Shown here one piece after another: positions 11,271 to 21,287 of a DNA stretch of 64,000 bases. Where the stretch lies: positions 37,842,501 through 37,906,500 of the forward strand of contig NC_086028.1 of assembly GCF_036323735.1 (NCBI RefSeq), read 5' to 3'. The stretch is from Rattus norvegicus (taxonomy: Eukaryota; Chordata; Mammalia; Rodentia; Muridae). Position 1 is the stretch's first letter, and each line of letters opens with the position of its first letter. The notes beneath the pieces were generated by a model. It did no database searches. It saw only the letters and a program-made list of their open reading frames with translations, and was not told where the DNA came from. Made by a program: the position numbers and the translations under genes.

Positions 11271-11705
11271 CAACAAAACAGTGGTAGCAGGTGACTTTGA
11301 TTCTCCAGTATTGGAGACAGTAGACCAATGGACAAGGCATGTGAGGAAAAACGGAGCAGAAAACTCTGGAGTAAAATAATATCACAAATCAAATGGACCT
11401 TACAGGTGTCTACAGAACATTCCATCCAAACAGTAATGGATACACATTCTTCTCAGGAACCGATAGAACCTTCTCCAAAATCAACTGCATATTAGGGCAC
11501 AAAGCAAGTCTCACCAAATACAGGAAACTGAAATAACATCCTGCATTCTACCATGGAATAATAGTAGCAATAAAGAACACACAAACTCATGAAAATTGAA
11601 CAACACACTTCTGGATGACCACTGAGGTCAAGGAGGAAATGTAAAACTTCTTAGAATTGAATATAATTGAAAACACAGCATACTGAAGAGTTTACATCAA
11701 AAATT

Positions 11706-11840
11706 TTGAGGTTATAGTAGCACACACCTTTCATCCTGGCACCTGGGAGGCAGAGGAAAGAGGTCTCTGTGAGTGAATAAACCACTATGATCTACACAGC
11801 AAGTTCCAGGTCAGCCAAGAATACATAGTAAGTAAGAAAT
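11706..11840 (+). mobile_element. B1: B1 SINE, diverged
   Basis: CACACACCTTTCATCCTGGC, CTGGGAGGCAGAGG and AAGTTCCAGGTCAGCC align in order with B1. Inserted in the L1. Confidence 0.75.
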
Positions 11841-11846
11841 AATTGA

Positions 11847-12030
11847 GGACAGGTAAGATGGTTCTGTTCATTAAGTAAAGGTTATTTCCAACCCTGATGA
11901 CCTGAGTTTAACTCCCAGAATACACATTGTAACTCCTATGGGTTGTCCTCTAACCTCTACATGTATGCTATACCACAAACACAAACACACACACACACAC
12001 ATATGCGCACACACACACAACTTGAATTTT
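11847..12030 (+). mobile_element. B3/B4-type SINE with CA tail
   Basis: AGGTAAGATGGTTCTGTTCA, GACCTGAGTTTAACTCCCAG and a CA-rich tail at about 11977-12019 match a diverged B2/B3-class element. Confidence 0.6.
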
Positions 12031-12269
12031 GATAGTTATCAATCTAATAACTTAATGTTGTACCTGGAGACCTTGGAAAAATCAGAACAGTACCGAAAAT
12101 CATAGATGATATAATAAAAATCAGGGATGAAATTAATGAAATAGAAACAAAAATAAGTAAAAGAATCAAAGAGCTAAAAGAGTTGGTTCTTCAAGAAGAT
12201 TGCCTTTCACAAAAGTAACCAAAGGAGAGAGTCCAAGTTAGCAGCATTAGAAATGAAAGGAGACATTAC

Positions 12270-12466
12270 GGCTGGAGAGATGGCTCAGTGGTTAAGAGCA
12301 CTGACTGCTCTTCCAGAAGTTCTGAGTTCAAATCCCAGCAACCACATGGTGGCTCACAGCCATCTATAATGGGATCTGATGCCCTCTTCTGGTGTGTCTG
12401 AAGACAGTGACAGTGTATTCATATAGATAAAATAAATCTTTAAAAAAACTTAAAAAAAAGAAAAAA
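12270..12466 (+). mobile_element. B2: B2 SINE with perfect 15-bp TSD
   Basis: Full B2 body with an A-rich tail. GAAAGGAGACATTAC at 12255-12269 is repeated exactly at 12467-12481, inside L1 sequence that joins up when the B2 is removed. Confidence 0.97.
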
Positions 12467-12825
12467 GAAAGGAGACATTACAACAGTCACTGATGAAATT
12501 CAGAAGTTCATAAAGTCATCCTCTAAAAATCAATATTGCACAACAGGAAAATTCAGAAGAAATGGATTAAATTTTCAATATATATGGCCTACCAAAATGT
12601 TAATTATAAAATATAGCTAACAACATTATAAGAAAATCTTGTAACAGTGCTCTCTCGGTAATTGTCTTGAACAAATGAAAATTTGTAAGGATATAGAAGA
12701 CCTCAGCCACACAATACATAACCTTGATAGACGTATATAGAAGCTTGTATGTAGAAATTAGAAAAGAAAAAAACTTTTTAAAATTCACACAAAACTACAA
12801 AAGAAAAAAGAAAAGAAAAGAAAAA

Positions 12826-12960
12826 GCTAGCAGTGGTGGCAGATGCCTTTAATCCCAGCACCAAGGAGGCAAAGGCAGGAAGATCTCTCCGAGTCTAAGG
12901 CTTCAAAGTGACTTCCAGGACAGCCAGGGCTAAACAGAGAAACTCTCTCCAAAAACGAAA
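12826..12960 (+). mobile_element. B1: B1 SINE
   Basis: GATGCCTTTAATCCCAGCAC, GGAGGCAAAGGCAGGAAGAT and TTCCAGGACAGCCAGGGCTA. Preceded by an AAAAG-rich stretch. Confidence 0.85.
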
Positions 12961-13020
12961 ACCAAATAAAATATCTAAAAGAAAGAAAAGAAAAAACTTA
13001 GTAACAACACTCTAAAAACT

Positions 13021-13209
13021 ATTTCCTTTTTTATAATTTATTTTTATTTTATGTGCATTGGTATTTTACCTGCACATTTGTCTGCCTGTGTAAGGGTGTT
13101 AGACTCCCTGGAACTACAGATACAGACAGTTGTGAGCTATCATGTAGGTACCTGGATTCTCTGAAAGAGCAGCCAGTTCCCTTAACCCCTGAGCCATGTC
13201 TCCAGTCCC
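13021..13209 (-). mobile_element. B3: B3 SINE
   Basis: Reverse-complement B3 ending AACCCCTGAGCCATGTCTCC. CTAAAAACT at 13012-13020 recurs at 13210-13218 as a short target duplication. Confidence 0.75.
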
Positions 13210-13329
13210 CTAAAAACTACTCTCAATAGATATCATAAAATCAAAAGTATAGGACATATTATCTGGCCACTATACAATAAAATAGAAATCAATAACACAA
13301 CAGAAAGCTTAAGAATACACTCAAATTCA

Positions 13330-13413
13330 GTTGGGGATTTAGCTCAGAGGTAGAGCGCTTGCCTAGCAAGACCAAGGCCCTGGGTTCAGTCCCCAGCTCC
13401 GGAAAAAAAAAAA
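13330..13413 (+). mobile_element. ID: ID SINE, slightly 5' truncated
   Basis: Body begins at TTGGGGATTTAGCTC; diagnostic segment is GCCTAGCAAG. The flank AAGAATACACTCAAATTCA (13311-13329) recurs with one extra base at 13414-13433. Confidence 0.93.
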
Positions 13414-13445
13414 AAGAATAACACTCAAATTCAAAGAATTAAGTG

Positions 13446-13533
13446 GGGGCTGGGGATTTAGCTCAGTGGTAGAGCGCTTACCTAGGAAGCGCAAGGCCCT
13501 GGGGTTCAGTCCCCAGCTCCGAAAAAAAAAAAA
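13446..13533 (+). mobile_element. ID: ID SINE, second of an adjacent pair
   Basis: Full ID body of the CCTAGGAAGCGC type. Target duplication AAAGAATTAAGTG at 13433-13445 and 13534-13546. It lies only 32 bases after the previous ID, starting at the edge of that element's right duplication. Confidence 0.95.
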
Positions 13534-13868
13534 AAAGAATTAAGTGCAAAATTATAATGAACTCAAAAATCAAAGAAACCATAATGAAAATAGAAAATGT
13601 GCTCTATAAAACTGTTAGAGAATCTATTACTAGACTGTGTACTGCTGTGACTTCAGACCCTGACAGAAAGCACTTGAGAGAGGAGTTTGGCTCATGACTT
13701 CAAAGGTTTTCAGTCCATCATAGCAGGGCAGACTCGGTGAAACAACTCAGTTTGTGGAGGAGGGACTGTATGGTTGGAGGTTGCCACATAATGGCCAATC
13801 AAGACACACAGAGGAACAGGAAGTAATAGCCAGGTATAGCCTTCAAAGGTACACCCTGGGTGATCTAC

Positions 13869-14058
13869 CTTTTTTTTTTTTTTAAGATTTATTTATTTTA
13901 TGTACAGCATTCTGTCTGCATATGTGACTGCAGGCCAGAAGAGGGCACCAGATCTCATTACAGATGGTTGTGAGCCACCATGTGGTTGCTGAGAATTGAA
14001 CTCATGACCTCTGGAAGAGCAGTCAGTGCTCTTAACCACTGAGCCATCTCTCCAGCCC
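13869..14058 (-). mobile_element. B2: B2 SINE
   Basis: T-run 13870-13883, then AAGATTTATTTATTTTATGT, GCCAGAAGAGGGC, TTGTGAGCCACCATGTGGTT and GAGCCATCTCTCCAGCCC. An ACCTTTT motif sits at both ends. 13621-13868 and the sequence after 14058 look like an older diverged repeat. Confidence 0.93.
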
Positions 14059-14269
14059 GCAACTTACCTTTTAACAACCAATCCCTGCCTCACAGATCTC
14101 ACAGCCCTAAAAACAGCATTCGAAACACGAGCCTGTGGCAGGCAGTTCAGATTCAAACTGTTACAGAGATAGATATATAGATGGTCGCTTTATATAGAAA
14201 TAGAGATTTTATTAGATTATTATATATTGTTACCTATAGATATTATTTTTATTACTATATAGAAATTGC

Positions 14270-14530
14270 CCTTGTTTGAACATGGTTTGGGTGTTCTTTA
14301 AAGGCCAACTGTAAATGAAAGCCGGTCAATAAAAAAGTGTTACTGGGAGGTGGTATAGACCTTTAAAGGGGAGGGCCTAAAGGGAGGTCTTTATGTCATT
14401 AGAATTATGAGGTATTTTGCAAGCAGCCTTTGAAATGTACCTTTGAACTGTGAGCTAAAACAAACTTTCTCCCTTGAGTTGCTTTGGTGGAAGGAGGGAT
14501 ATTTTATCACAGCAACAAGGAAAGCAAGCA
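14270..14530 (+). mobile_element. MaLR LTR, ORR1-like, diverged
   Basis: TGTTTGAACATGGTTTGGGT, GGGAGGTGGTATAGACCTTT, TGAACTGTGAGCTAAAACAA and TATTTTATCACAGCAACAAG follow the order of an ERVL-MaLR LTR on the plus strand. Confidence 0.55.
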
Positions 14531-14600
14531 TGTTTCCTGGCAGAAGTGACAGCTCAGCACACACATGTTCCCACTACTGCTCTCAATGTGCCGCTGAGCA

Positions 14601-15002
14601 TGTGGACTGGCTGGTTTTGTGTGCCGACTTGACACAAGCTGGAGTTATCACAGAGAAAGGAGCCTCCCTTGAGGAAAGGCCTCCATGAGATCCAGCTGTA
14701 AGGCATTTTCTCAATTAGTGACCAAGGAGGGAGGACCCCTTGGTGCTGCCATCCCTGGGCTGGTAGTCCTGGGTTCTATAAGAAAGCAAGCTGAGCAAGC
14801 CAGGGGAAGCAAGCCAGTAAGTAACATCCCTCCATGGCCTCTGCATCAGCTCCTGCTTCCTGACCTGCTTGAGTTCCAGTCCTGACTTCCTTTGGTGATG
14901 AATAGCAGTGTGGAAGTGTAAGCTGAGTAAACCCTTTCCTCCCTCCCCAACTTGCTTCTTGGTCGTGATGTTTGTGCAGGAACAGAAACCCTGACTAAGA
15001 CA
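14601..15002 (+). mobile_element. Rodent LTR-like repeat (type B), nearly full length
   Basis: About 400 bp from TGTGGACTGGCTGG to CTGACTAAGACA. Landmarks: GACTTGACACAAGCTGGAGT, GGCATTTTCTCAATTAGTGA, CTTCCTTTGGTGATGAATAG and TAAACCCTTTCCTCC. Other copies lie at 15085-15534 (-), 20234-20613 (-), 23350-24350 (+), 26827-27250 (-), 33920-34313 (+) and 49325-49715 (-). The family name is not certain. Confidence 0.65.
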
Positions 15003-15084
15003 GCATGGGTCCTCCACAGAACCAATAGGCTTGCCCCCTGAACCTCCTAGCTTGTAAAATAAACAAGCCTTTTCTCGTCTAAAA

Positions 15085-15534
15085 TGTCTGCTCTAGTTTC
15101 CTTTCTGTTGCTGTGGTGAGACACTTCAGCCAAAAGCAATATGGGAAGGAAACAGTTTATTTGGTTTCTACTTCTAGGTCATAATACATGGCTGAGGGAA
15201 GTCAGGACAAGAACAAAAGGCAGCAGTAGGGAAGCAGGAAGCAGGAACCATGGAGGAACACTGCTTACTGGCTCCATCTCTGGCTTGCTCTCAGCCCCGT
15301 GACTGAAGAAATTCCACTAACTTCTGTATATTATTCAAGACCTACCTCCTGCCTCAGGATGATGCCGCCATGGTGGGCTAGACCCTGAGGCTGGGCCCTC
15401 CCACGTCAATCATCAATCAAGACAGCCTCTCAAAGACACACCCAAAGGCTGATTTAATGTAAGCAATTCCTCAATAGAGAGTCCCCTTTCCCATGTGACT
15501 ATAGGCCGTATTGGGCTGACAGGTGAAGCTAATT
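15085..15534 (-). mobile_element. Rodent LTR-like repeat (type B), inverted to the previous copy
   Basis: Reverse complement of the same family: CTTTCTGTTGCTGTGGTGAG, ACTGCTTACTGGCTCC, CCCTCCCACGTCAATCATCA. Only about 80 bases separate it from the plus-strand copy. Confidence 0.6.
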
Positions 15535-15659
15535 AGCGTAGCATCCCATATCCGGGTTTCCTATACAGAGACAAAAACATTACTAATGCAGAGAGATGCA
15601 CGATGACTTCATAATATGTAAGACCTAAGAGAAACAAATATGTGCATTTGAAAGAAAGT

Positions 15660-15900
15660 CTAGGGCTAGAGGGGTGGTTCAGTTGGTAAGGTGCCTGCCT
15701 ATCATACACAAGGCCCAGGGTTTGATTTCCACCACTGATTTTTTTTTAAGACATGGTAATTCAGGCCTATAACCCCAGAACTTGGGAAATAGAAGCTGGG
15801 TGATGACAAATGCAAGCCACATGGAAAGCTCAAGGCTAGCCTGGGCCACATGGAAAGCTCAAGGCTAGCCTGGGTCACATGGGACCCTGTCAAAGAAATG
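15660..15900 (+). mobile_element. B4: B4 SINE (ID-like left part, B1-like right part)
   Basis: The left part (GGTTCAGTTGGTAAGGTGCC, GGCCCAGGGTTTGATTTCC) resembles an ID and the right part (AATTCAGGCCTATAACCCCA) a B1. A 29-bp segment starting CCACATGGAAAGCTC is tandemly duplicated at 15817-15845 and 15846-15874. Confidence 0.65.
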
Positions 15901-15949
15901 TAGGAAAGGAAGAAGAGAGAGAAAGGTCTACATCAAAAAGCAAAATTAA

Positions 15950-16840
15950 CCCCCTATCAGAGATCTAAACATTCAGCAGAAGAAACTCAAAAAGAACACA
16001 AGAGAAAGCCCTGGGAAAGAAGGAAAAAAATAGAAAAATAAAATAAAATAAATAAAAAGTGCATAAAAGAACCATGAACACTTAAAATGTAAAAAAAATT
16101 TAATTTAGAAAATTAAAAGCAAGAGCTCACTCTTTGCAAATGCATAGAAAAGCGAATTTACAGCAAGACAGAGCAGGGGAAGAAGAAAAACCACATTAAG
16201 AGAGAAAAAATGACACTATTATCACAGAGATAACACAGATTTTATTTTTAAGAAAAAATAACTGTTCACTTCATGTAACAACTTCAAGTAATTCCTACAA
16301 AAACTTAAATTAGATGAACTGTTTCCTAGCAGGGGAAAAACGGACTCAAAAAAAAAATTTTTTAAAGAGGAATGAAAACCCCAAATAAGCCTATAAAAAG
16401 AAAGCAAATCAATAGTTAATCTACGCGTGCAAACAGAGGCGAGGACAGGCCCAGGCAGTTTGAGAGGCAATTCTATCTTACACAGAATGTTCGGGAAAAT
16501 AGGAAAGAAAGAAAGCTCAATTCACTTTATAGCATTAGTAAACTCAGAGGCAAATGCCAGCGGAGAACAGTAAAAGACAAGAGAGTTATAAGCTAATCTC
16601 ACTTATGGACAATAGGAAAATTCTAAATAAAATTTCAGCAAAGCAAATTGTAGAAGGTTATACTTCATGACCAGTAAGAGTGCACCCCAGTAACTCAAAT
16701 GTAGATTAACCTCAGAAGACCCATGACTATGACATTAACATAGTACAAAAACTCTGGGTTCACCTCCATGAAACAGGAAAAGAACTCAACAAAATCCAGT
16801 GCTCATTTGTCCCTGGAAAACCTTCTTAATGAATCAAAAA
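15950..16840 (+). mobile_element. Probable old L1 fragment
   Basis: A-rich sequence with an L1-like piece around 16580-16680 (GTTATAAGCTAATCTCACTT, TTCTAAATAAAATTTCAGCA). The remainder is too diverged to place. Confidence 0.4.
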
Positions 16841-16847
16841 TAAAAAG

Positions 16848-17043
16848 GGCAGGTCAGAGAGAGGGCTCTGCGGTTAAGACTGCAGATTGCTTTTGCAGAG
16901 GACTTGAGTTCAGTTCCCAGCACCCACAACATTAGGTAATTCACAACCACCTGGAGCTCCAGCTCTCGGGCATTCAGTACCCTCCTCTGGCTTCTTCGGA
17001 CACAGTCATGCATGCACACATACCACTTAATAAATCTTCCTCT
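16848..17043 (+). mobile_element. B3: B3 SINE
   Basis: GAGAGGGCTCTGCGGTTAAG, CTTGAGTTCAGTTCCCAGCA, TCACAACCACCTGGAGCTCC and a TTAATAAATCTT tail. Confidence 0.8.
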
Positions 17044-17139
17044 CAAGAATACAAGGGAATTTTTTTAGGAATTACATCAGATTTGAGACTCTTTAGGGAT
17101 GATCTTTGGTTAAGATTATTGGTTAGGAAACTGACTAGG

Positions 17140-17290
17140 AGCTGGGGGTGACAGTGCACGTCTTTAATCCCAGTACTCGGAAGTCGGAGGCAGGTAGATC
17201 TGTGGGAGTTTGAGGCCAGCCTGATCTACAGGAATGATTTCCAGGACAGCCAGGGCTATAGAGAAAAACCCTGCCTCCGAGAAAAAAAAA
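17140..17290 (+). mobile_element. B1: B1 SINE
   Basis: GCACGTCTTTAATCCCAGTA, TTTGAGGCCAGCCTGATCTA, CCAGGACAGCCAGGGCTA and a short A tail. Confidence 0.9.
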
Positions 17291-17299
17291 GGGTGGGGG

Positions 17300-17486
17300 G
17301 AGGTCTCTTATCAGTTGATATCCCAGGGAGGCCTGCTCCTTTTTGAAGGGAAACAAAGGAATTGGGGATCCAGGGGAGAGGGGAAGTGGTAGATAGATGA
17401 GGAAACTGGAAAGAATGGAGGGGGGATGGAAACTGTAGTCAGGATGTATTATTGTACAGAAGAAGAATAAATATAAGACAATTTAA
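17300..17486 (+). mobile_element. L1 3' UTR end
   Basis: GATATCCCAGGGAGGCCTGC, a purine-rich stretch and CAGGATGTATTATTGTACAG match the last part of a rodent L1 3' UTR. Confidence 0.75.
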
Positions 17487-17603
17487 AAAAACCGGACCGG
17501 AGCAGAAGTACCTCCAAGGACAGCCTAGTGATATTTAATTGCCACTGCTGGCCAAGCCCTGGGTTGTAGCACCCTTAACTGTGTATATGTGTGGTCTATG
17601 AAA

Positions 17604-17712
17604 TACGGTCTCTCATAGCCCAGGTTGGCTTCATACTTTCTATGTAGTCAAGGGTATCCTTGACCTCCTGATCTCCTGCCTTCCCCTCCAAGTACTGGGA
17701 TTGCAAGCATGG
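17604..17712 (-). mobile_element. B1-like fragment
   Basis: GGTCTCTCATAGCCCAGGTT and CCAAGTACTGGGATTGCAAG are reverse-complement B1 landmarks. Confidence 0.6.
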
Positions 17713-17733
17713 AGGATTACTGTTTACTGCCTT

Positions 17734-17857
17734 GCTCCCCATGGGAGACAGAGGCAGGCAAATCTCTGAGTTCAAGGCCAGCCTGGTCTACAGTGCAAGT
17801 TCCAGATAGACCAAGGCTACCCAGAGAAACCCTGTCTCAAAAAAAAATACAAAATAA
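17734..17857 (+). mobile_element. B1: B1 SINE, 5' truncated
   Basis: GGGAGACAGAGGCAGGCAAA, TTCAAGGCCAGCCTGGTCTA, CCCTGTCTCAAAAAAAAA. Confidence 0.85.
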
Positions 17858-17858
17858 A

Positions 17859-18040
17859 GGGCTGGAGAGATGGCTCAGCGGTTGAGAGCAGTGACTGCTC
17901 TTCCAGAGGTCCTGAGTTCAATTCCCAGCAACCACATGGTGGCAGCTCACAACCGTCTATAGTGGGATCTGATGCCCTCTTCTGTATGTGTCTGAAGACA
18001 GCTAGAGTGTACTCATATAAATAAAAATAGATCAATTAAA
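17859..18040 (+). mobile_element. B2: B2 SINE, first of two adjacent copies
   Basis: GGGCTGGAGAGATGGCTCAG start; extra CAG in GGTGGCAGCTCACAACC; TATAAATAAAAATAGATC tail. Confidence 0.93.
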
Positions 18041-18052
18041 AAATAAATAGAT

Positions 18053-18248
18053 GGACTGGAGAGATGGCTCAGCGGTTAAGAGCACCCGACTGCTCTTCCT
18101 GAGGTCCTGAGTTCAATTCCCAGCAACCACATGGTGGCTCACAACCATCTGTAAAGAGATCCGATGCCCTCTTCTGGTGTGTCTGAAGACAGCTACAGTG
18201 TACTTACATATAATAAATAAATAAATCTTAAAAAAAAAGAAACAAAAA
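18053..18248 (+). mobile_element. B2: B2 SINE, second of two adjacent copies
   Basis: Complete B2 inserted in the A-rich tail of the previous B2. AAATAAATAGAT occurs at 18041-18052 and 18249-18260. Confidence 0.93.
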
Positions 18249-18273
18249 AAATAAATAGATAAATAAAAATTAT

Positions 18274-18379
18274 GCCAGGTATGGTGCACACCTTTAATCC
18301 CAACACTCAGGAGGCAGAGGCAGGCACATGTCTCAAGTTTTTGGACAGTGAGAGACCATGTCTCAAAAAGAGATAGACA
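18274..18379 (+). mobile_element. B1: B1 SINE, partial
   Basis: GCCAGGTATGGTGCACACCT, GAGGCAGAGGCAGGCACATG, CATGTCTCAAAAAG. An ID is inserted in its tail; sequence at 18471-18560 may be the remainder of a B4-like element. Confidence 0.75.
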
Positions 18380-18470
18380 GGGGCTGGGGATTTAGCTCAG
18401 TGGTAGAGCACTTACCTAGGAAGCACAAGGCCCTGGGTTCGGTCCCCAGCTCCGAAAAAAAGAACCAAAA
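18380..18470 (+). mobile_element. ID: ID SINE
   Basis: Full ID of the CCTAGGAAGCAC type, with the AGAACCAAAA tail signature. Flanks AGAGATAGACAG and AGAGACAGC are approximate duplications. Confidence 0.95.
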
Positions 18471-18647
18471 AAAAAAGAGACAGCATCTAAGACATGACAC
18501 CCAGGGTTGACCTCTAGCCTTCATTTGCACTTGTGTGTATACACACGTGCCATATGATGACAAAGACAGGTCACAGCATGAGGTGTGGCATCTCCAGCCA
18601 CAGAACTAGAATGATTTTATCTAAGCGCTAAGGAAGTCTGCTTAGTG

Positions 18648-18777
18648 TGTTGTTTTGTTTTGAGACAAGGTCTCAGTCTGTTGCCCGAGCTAACCTAGAG
18701 CTCACTCTGCAGTCCGACTGGCTATAAATTCACCACAATCATCCTACCTCTAAATCCTGGAGTACTGAGATTACAGC
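18648..18777 (-). mobile_element. B1: B1 SINE, diverged
   Basis: GTTTTGAGACAAGGTCTCAG, then AGAGCTCACTCTGCAGTC and TGGAGTACTGAGATTACAG. Confidence 0.7.
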
Positions 18778-18817
18778 TCAAGGACGCATTAAGAAATTCC
18801 TAATAAGAAAAAGACTG

Positions 18818-19012
18818 CACAGAGACAGCAAGATGGCTCCATGGATGGCTCTATGGGTAAAGGCACTCATTGCAAATGTCTGGGTGCCTGGGTTCGATCC
18901 CCAGAACCCAGGGTAGAAGAAAAGAACCAACTCCACCAAGTCGTTCTCTGGTGTTCCAGTTGCGCCACGTGGTCCATGCACACACGTGAGCACACACGTT
19001 AATAAAATCCTA
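18818..19012 (+). mobile_element. B4: B4-type SINE
   Basis: CAGCAAGATGGCTCCATGGA, CCTGGGTTCGATCCCCAGAA, GAACCAACTCCACCAAGTCG and an AATAAAATCC tail. Confidence 0.7.
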
Positions 19013-19059
19013 AAAACTTAAGATGATAGAGAAAGACAGCCCAATTTAAAAAAAAATAC

Positions 19060-19511
19060 AGTGGGAAAAGAGGAACAAATGAAAAACAGAAGTGAGGCCT
19101 GGTGTCTGAGAAACAAAGGAAAGATTCCCCAGCCTCAACAAGAGGAAAATGCTACTTAGATGTAAACGGTAACACAATTTCGCCTGCATGAGAATGGCAG
19201 TAATTAACGAGTCCAGTAACACCCAGTGCCCGTGGCTTCCAGAGAAAGTGCAAATTGGGCCACCACTTTGGAGAGCAGTTTGATAAAATCTAATTAAGTG
19301 AAAGATCACTTCACGCTTCAATCAAACGGCTCTGCTTCTAAATACAGCCCCTACATAACTGATAGTCTGCGTTCACAAAGAAACACTGAAACAATGTTCA
19401 GAGTGGGGCTGGAGAGGTGGCAGGGGTTTTGAGCACTCTCTGCTCTTCCTGCAGAGGACCTGAGCTCACCTCCTTCTTCTGGCCTCTGCTGGCGCCCACA
19501 TGCATGTACAC

Positions 19512-19556
<45 letters not shown>

Positions 19557-19735
19557 TTAATAAAAAATCTTTAAAAAATGGAGAATGTTCACAGTAGTGC
19601 TGTAATAAGGAAAATTCAGAATGAGCTAAATGACCACCAGAAAACAATAGATTGCTGTGTGTTTACAGAATTATCAGTTGAATGAAGGAGGTGGAGTTGC
19701 CGTGTATGAATGTGGTTAACTTTAAACACCATGGA
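19060..19735 (+). mobile_element. Old L1 ORF2 3' fragment split by a B3
   Basis: GGCCACCACTTTGGAGAGCA and, after the SINE, GAATGTTCACAGTAGTGCTG then AGCTAAATGACCACCAG follow ancient L1 ORF2 order. Highly degenerate. Confidence 0.5.
19404..19578 (+). mobile_element. B3: B3-type SINE with CA tail
   Basis: TGGGGCTGGAGAGGTGG, CAGAGGACCTGAGCTCACC, CTTCTGGCCTCTGCTGGC, a CA array (about 19508-19553) and AATAAAAAATCTTT. Confidence 0.8.
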
Positions 19736-19834
19736 GCCTGGGATGGAGATATCTGGCTGCAGCCCTGACACTGGGAGACTGAGAAAGACAGATCAATGAC
19801 CACATCAGCAGGGGCTTTGTGGGAAAAAGCCTGC

Positions 19835-19976
19835 CTCAGCTGAGTGTGGTGTTGTATACCTTTAATCCCAGCACTCCATGTCTGAGTTTGAGGCCTTGCT
19901 TCGTCTACAAAGAGAGTTCCAGGACAACCAGGGCTACTCAGAGAAAACTACGTCTCAAGAGAAAAAAAAAAAAAAG
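19835..19976 (+). mobile_element. B1: B1 SINE
   Basis: TATACCTTTAATCCCAGCAC, GAGTTTGAGGCC, AGTTCCAGGACAACCAGGGC and an A tail. Confidence 0.88.
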
Positions 19977-20100
19977 GAAAAAAATCCAGAAAAGAATAAA
20001 AGATCCTTTCTCTAAAAGTAAATCATAACATTGAGTGAAAATGGCAAATTACATGAAGTTTTAAAAATATGCAAAATAGGGCTAATAAGATGGCTTGGAG

Positions 20101-20220
20101 CTGGGGATTTAGCTCAGTGGTAGAGCGCTTACCTAGGAAGCGCAAGGCCCTGGGTTCGGTCCCCAGCTCCGAAAAAAAAAAAAAAAAAAAAAAGAACCAA
20201 AAAATAAATAAATAAATAAA
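20101..20220 (+). mobile_element. ID: ID SINE
   Basis: ID body of the CCTAGGAAGCGC type with long A tail, AGAACCAAAA motif and an (AAAT)n end. Target duplication AGATGGCTTGGAG at 20088-20100 and 20221-20233. Confidence 0.95.
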
Positions 20221-20233
20221 AGATGGCTTGGAG

Positions 20234-20613
20234 TTTCCACTGCTCTGATAAAACACCACGCCCAAAAGCAACTATATTTCAAATTATAGCTCCACATCAC
20301 AGTTCAACACTGAGAGACATCAGGGTAGGAATTCAAACAGATCGGGAACCTGGCACCGAAGCTGGTCCAGAGGCCATGGAGGAGTACTGCTCATTCCTCA
20401 TGGCTTCTCACCTGCTTGCTTATATGCCACAGGACCACCAGCCCAGGGGAAGCACTGCCCACAATGAAACGAATCCTTCCACATCAACCATCAGCCAAGA
20501 GTATGCACCAGAGGCTTGTCCATGGGCCAGTTTGGTTAGGTGGTTTTCTAGTTGACGTTCCCTCTTCCAAAATGACTCTATTGTGTGTCAAGCTGACACA
20601 AAACTAGTCAGCA
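20234..20613 (-). mobile_element. Rodent LTR-like repeat (type B)
   Basis: TTTCCACTGCTCTGATAAAA, GCCATGGAGGAGTACTGCTC, GACCACCAGCCCAGGGGAAG, GTGTGTCAAGCTGACACAAA and a final CAGCACA. Confidence 0.6.
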
Positions 20614-20760
20614 CAGTGGGTAAAGGCACTTGCCACCAGGACTAGCAACCTAAGTTGGATCCCCTAGGTCCCACAGGAGGAAGGAGAGAACCAACTCACA
20701 CAAGTTGTCTCCTGACCTCCGGTATATATGCACACACACAATAAATAAAAGTGCATAAAC
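20614..20760 (+). mobile_element. B4: B4-type SINE, 3' portion
   Basis: GTGGGTAAAGGCACTTGCCA, GAACCAACTCACACAAGTTG, CCTGACCTCCGGTATATATG, CAATAAATAAAAG. 20761-21108 holds nothing recognised. Confidence 0.65.
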
Positions 20761-21109
20761 ATTGTTAAACTTCTGAAGTGTTCCAGCACACATTGCTGTT
20801 GCTACATTCATATGTTAACGAAAGCACAAAAAATACAGATGAGCGTAAGAGCCAAAAGAAACTATGTTAATGGTTAAATCAGGAAGGGGAATAAGAGACT
20901 GGCATGAGGTAGGGAACCCTGAGGAGATGAGATTGTATTCACAATATAGTTTCTATTACCTTTAGCCTAAGATAAAATTGATCTACAAAAATCTAAATGA
21001 GCAAAAATTAATTAATATAGACAAATATGGTGTTGACATCTGATACAGCAGAGAGGAGATGGGCAAATGATCATCTTTACCTCCGTCAGTCACACATCCC
21101 TGCACTTTC

Positions 21110-21287
21110 CTATGTATGTCAGTGTGTGTAAATGCACAAGAGTGCAATGCTCACAGAGGCCAGAAGAGGGAGCCAGATTTCCGAGGCTGGAGTTATATGC
21201 AGCTGTGAGTCACCAGCCTCAGGTTCTGGGACCTTAACTCCAGTTCTCTGAAAGAACAGCAAGTAGCCTTAACCACTGAGCACTGGT
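21110..21287 (-). mobile_element. B3: B3 SINE
   Basis: GAGGCCAGAAGAGGGAGCCA, CAGCTGTGAGTCACCAGCCT, CCTTAACCACTGAGCACTGG. 21288-21620 is AT-rich with no recognised feature. Confidence 0.75.

Larger units (their letters stand above)
9384..13620 (+). pseudogene. Old L1 ORF2, shredded by later insertions
   Basis: L1 ORF2 pieces occur in order on the plus strand: endonuclease N-terminal part (9400-9612 and 9906-10190), more endonuclease sequence (11275-11705, with TCTACAGAACATTCCATCC), linker and start of RT (12040-12254, with AATCAGGGATGAAATTAATG), then RT (12482-12820). A piece at 13211-13320 looks like endonuclease sequence again, suggesting a second L1 copy or a duplication. B1, ID, an LTR, B3 and B2 fill the gaps. 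No frame survives. Confidence 0.7.
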
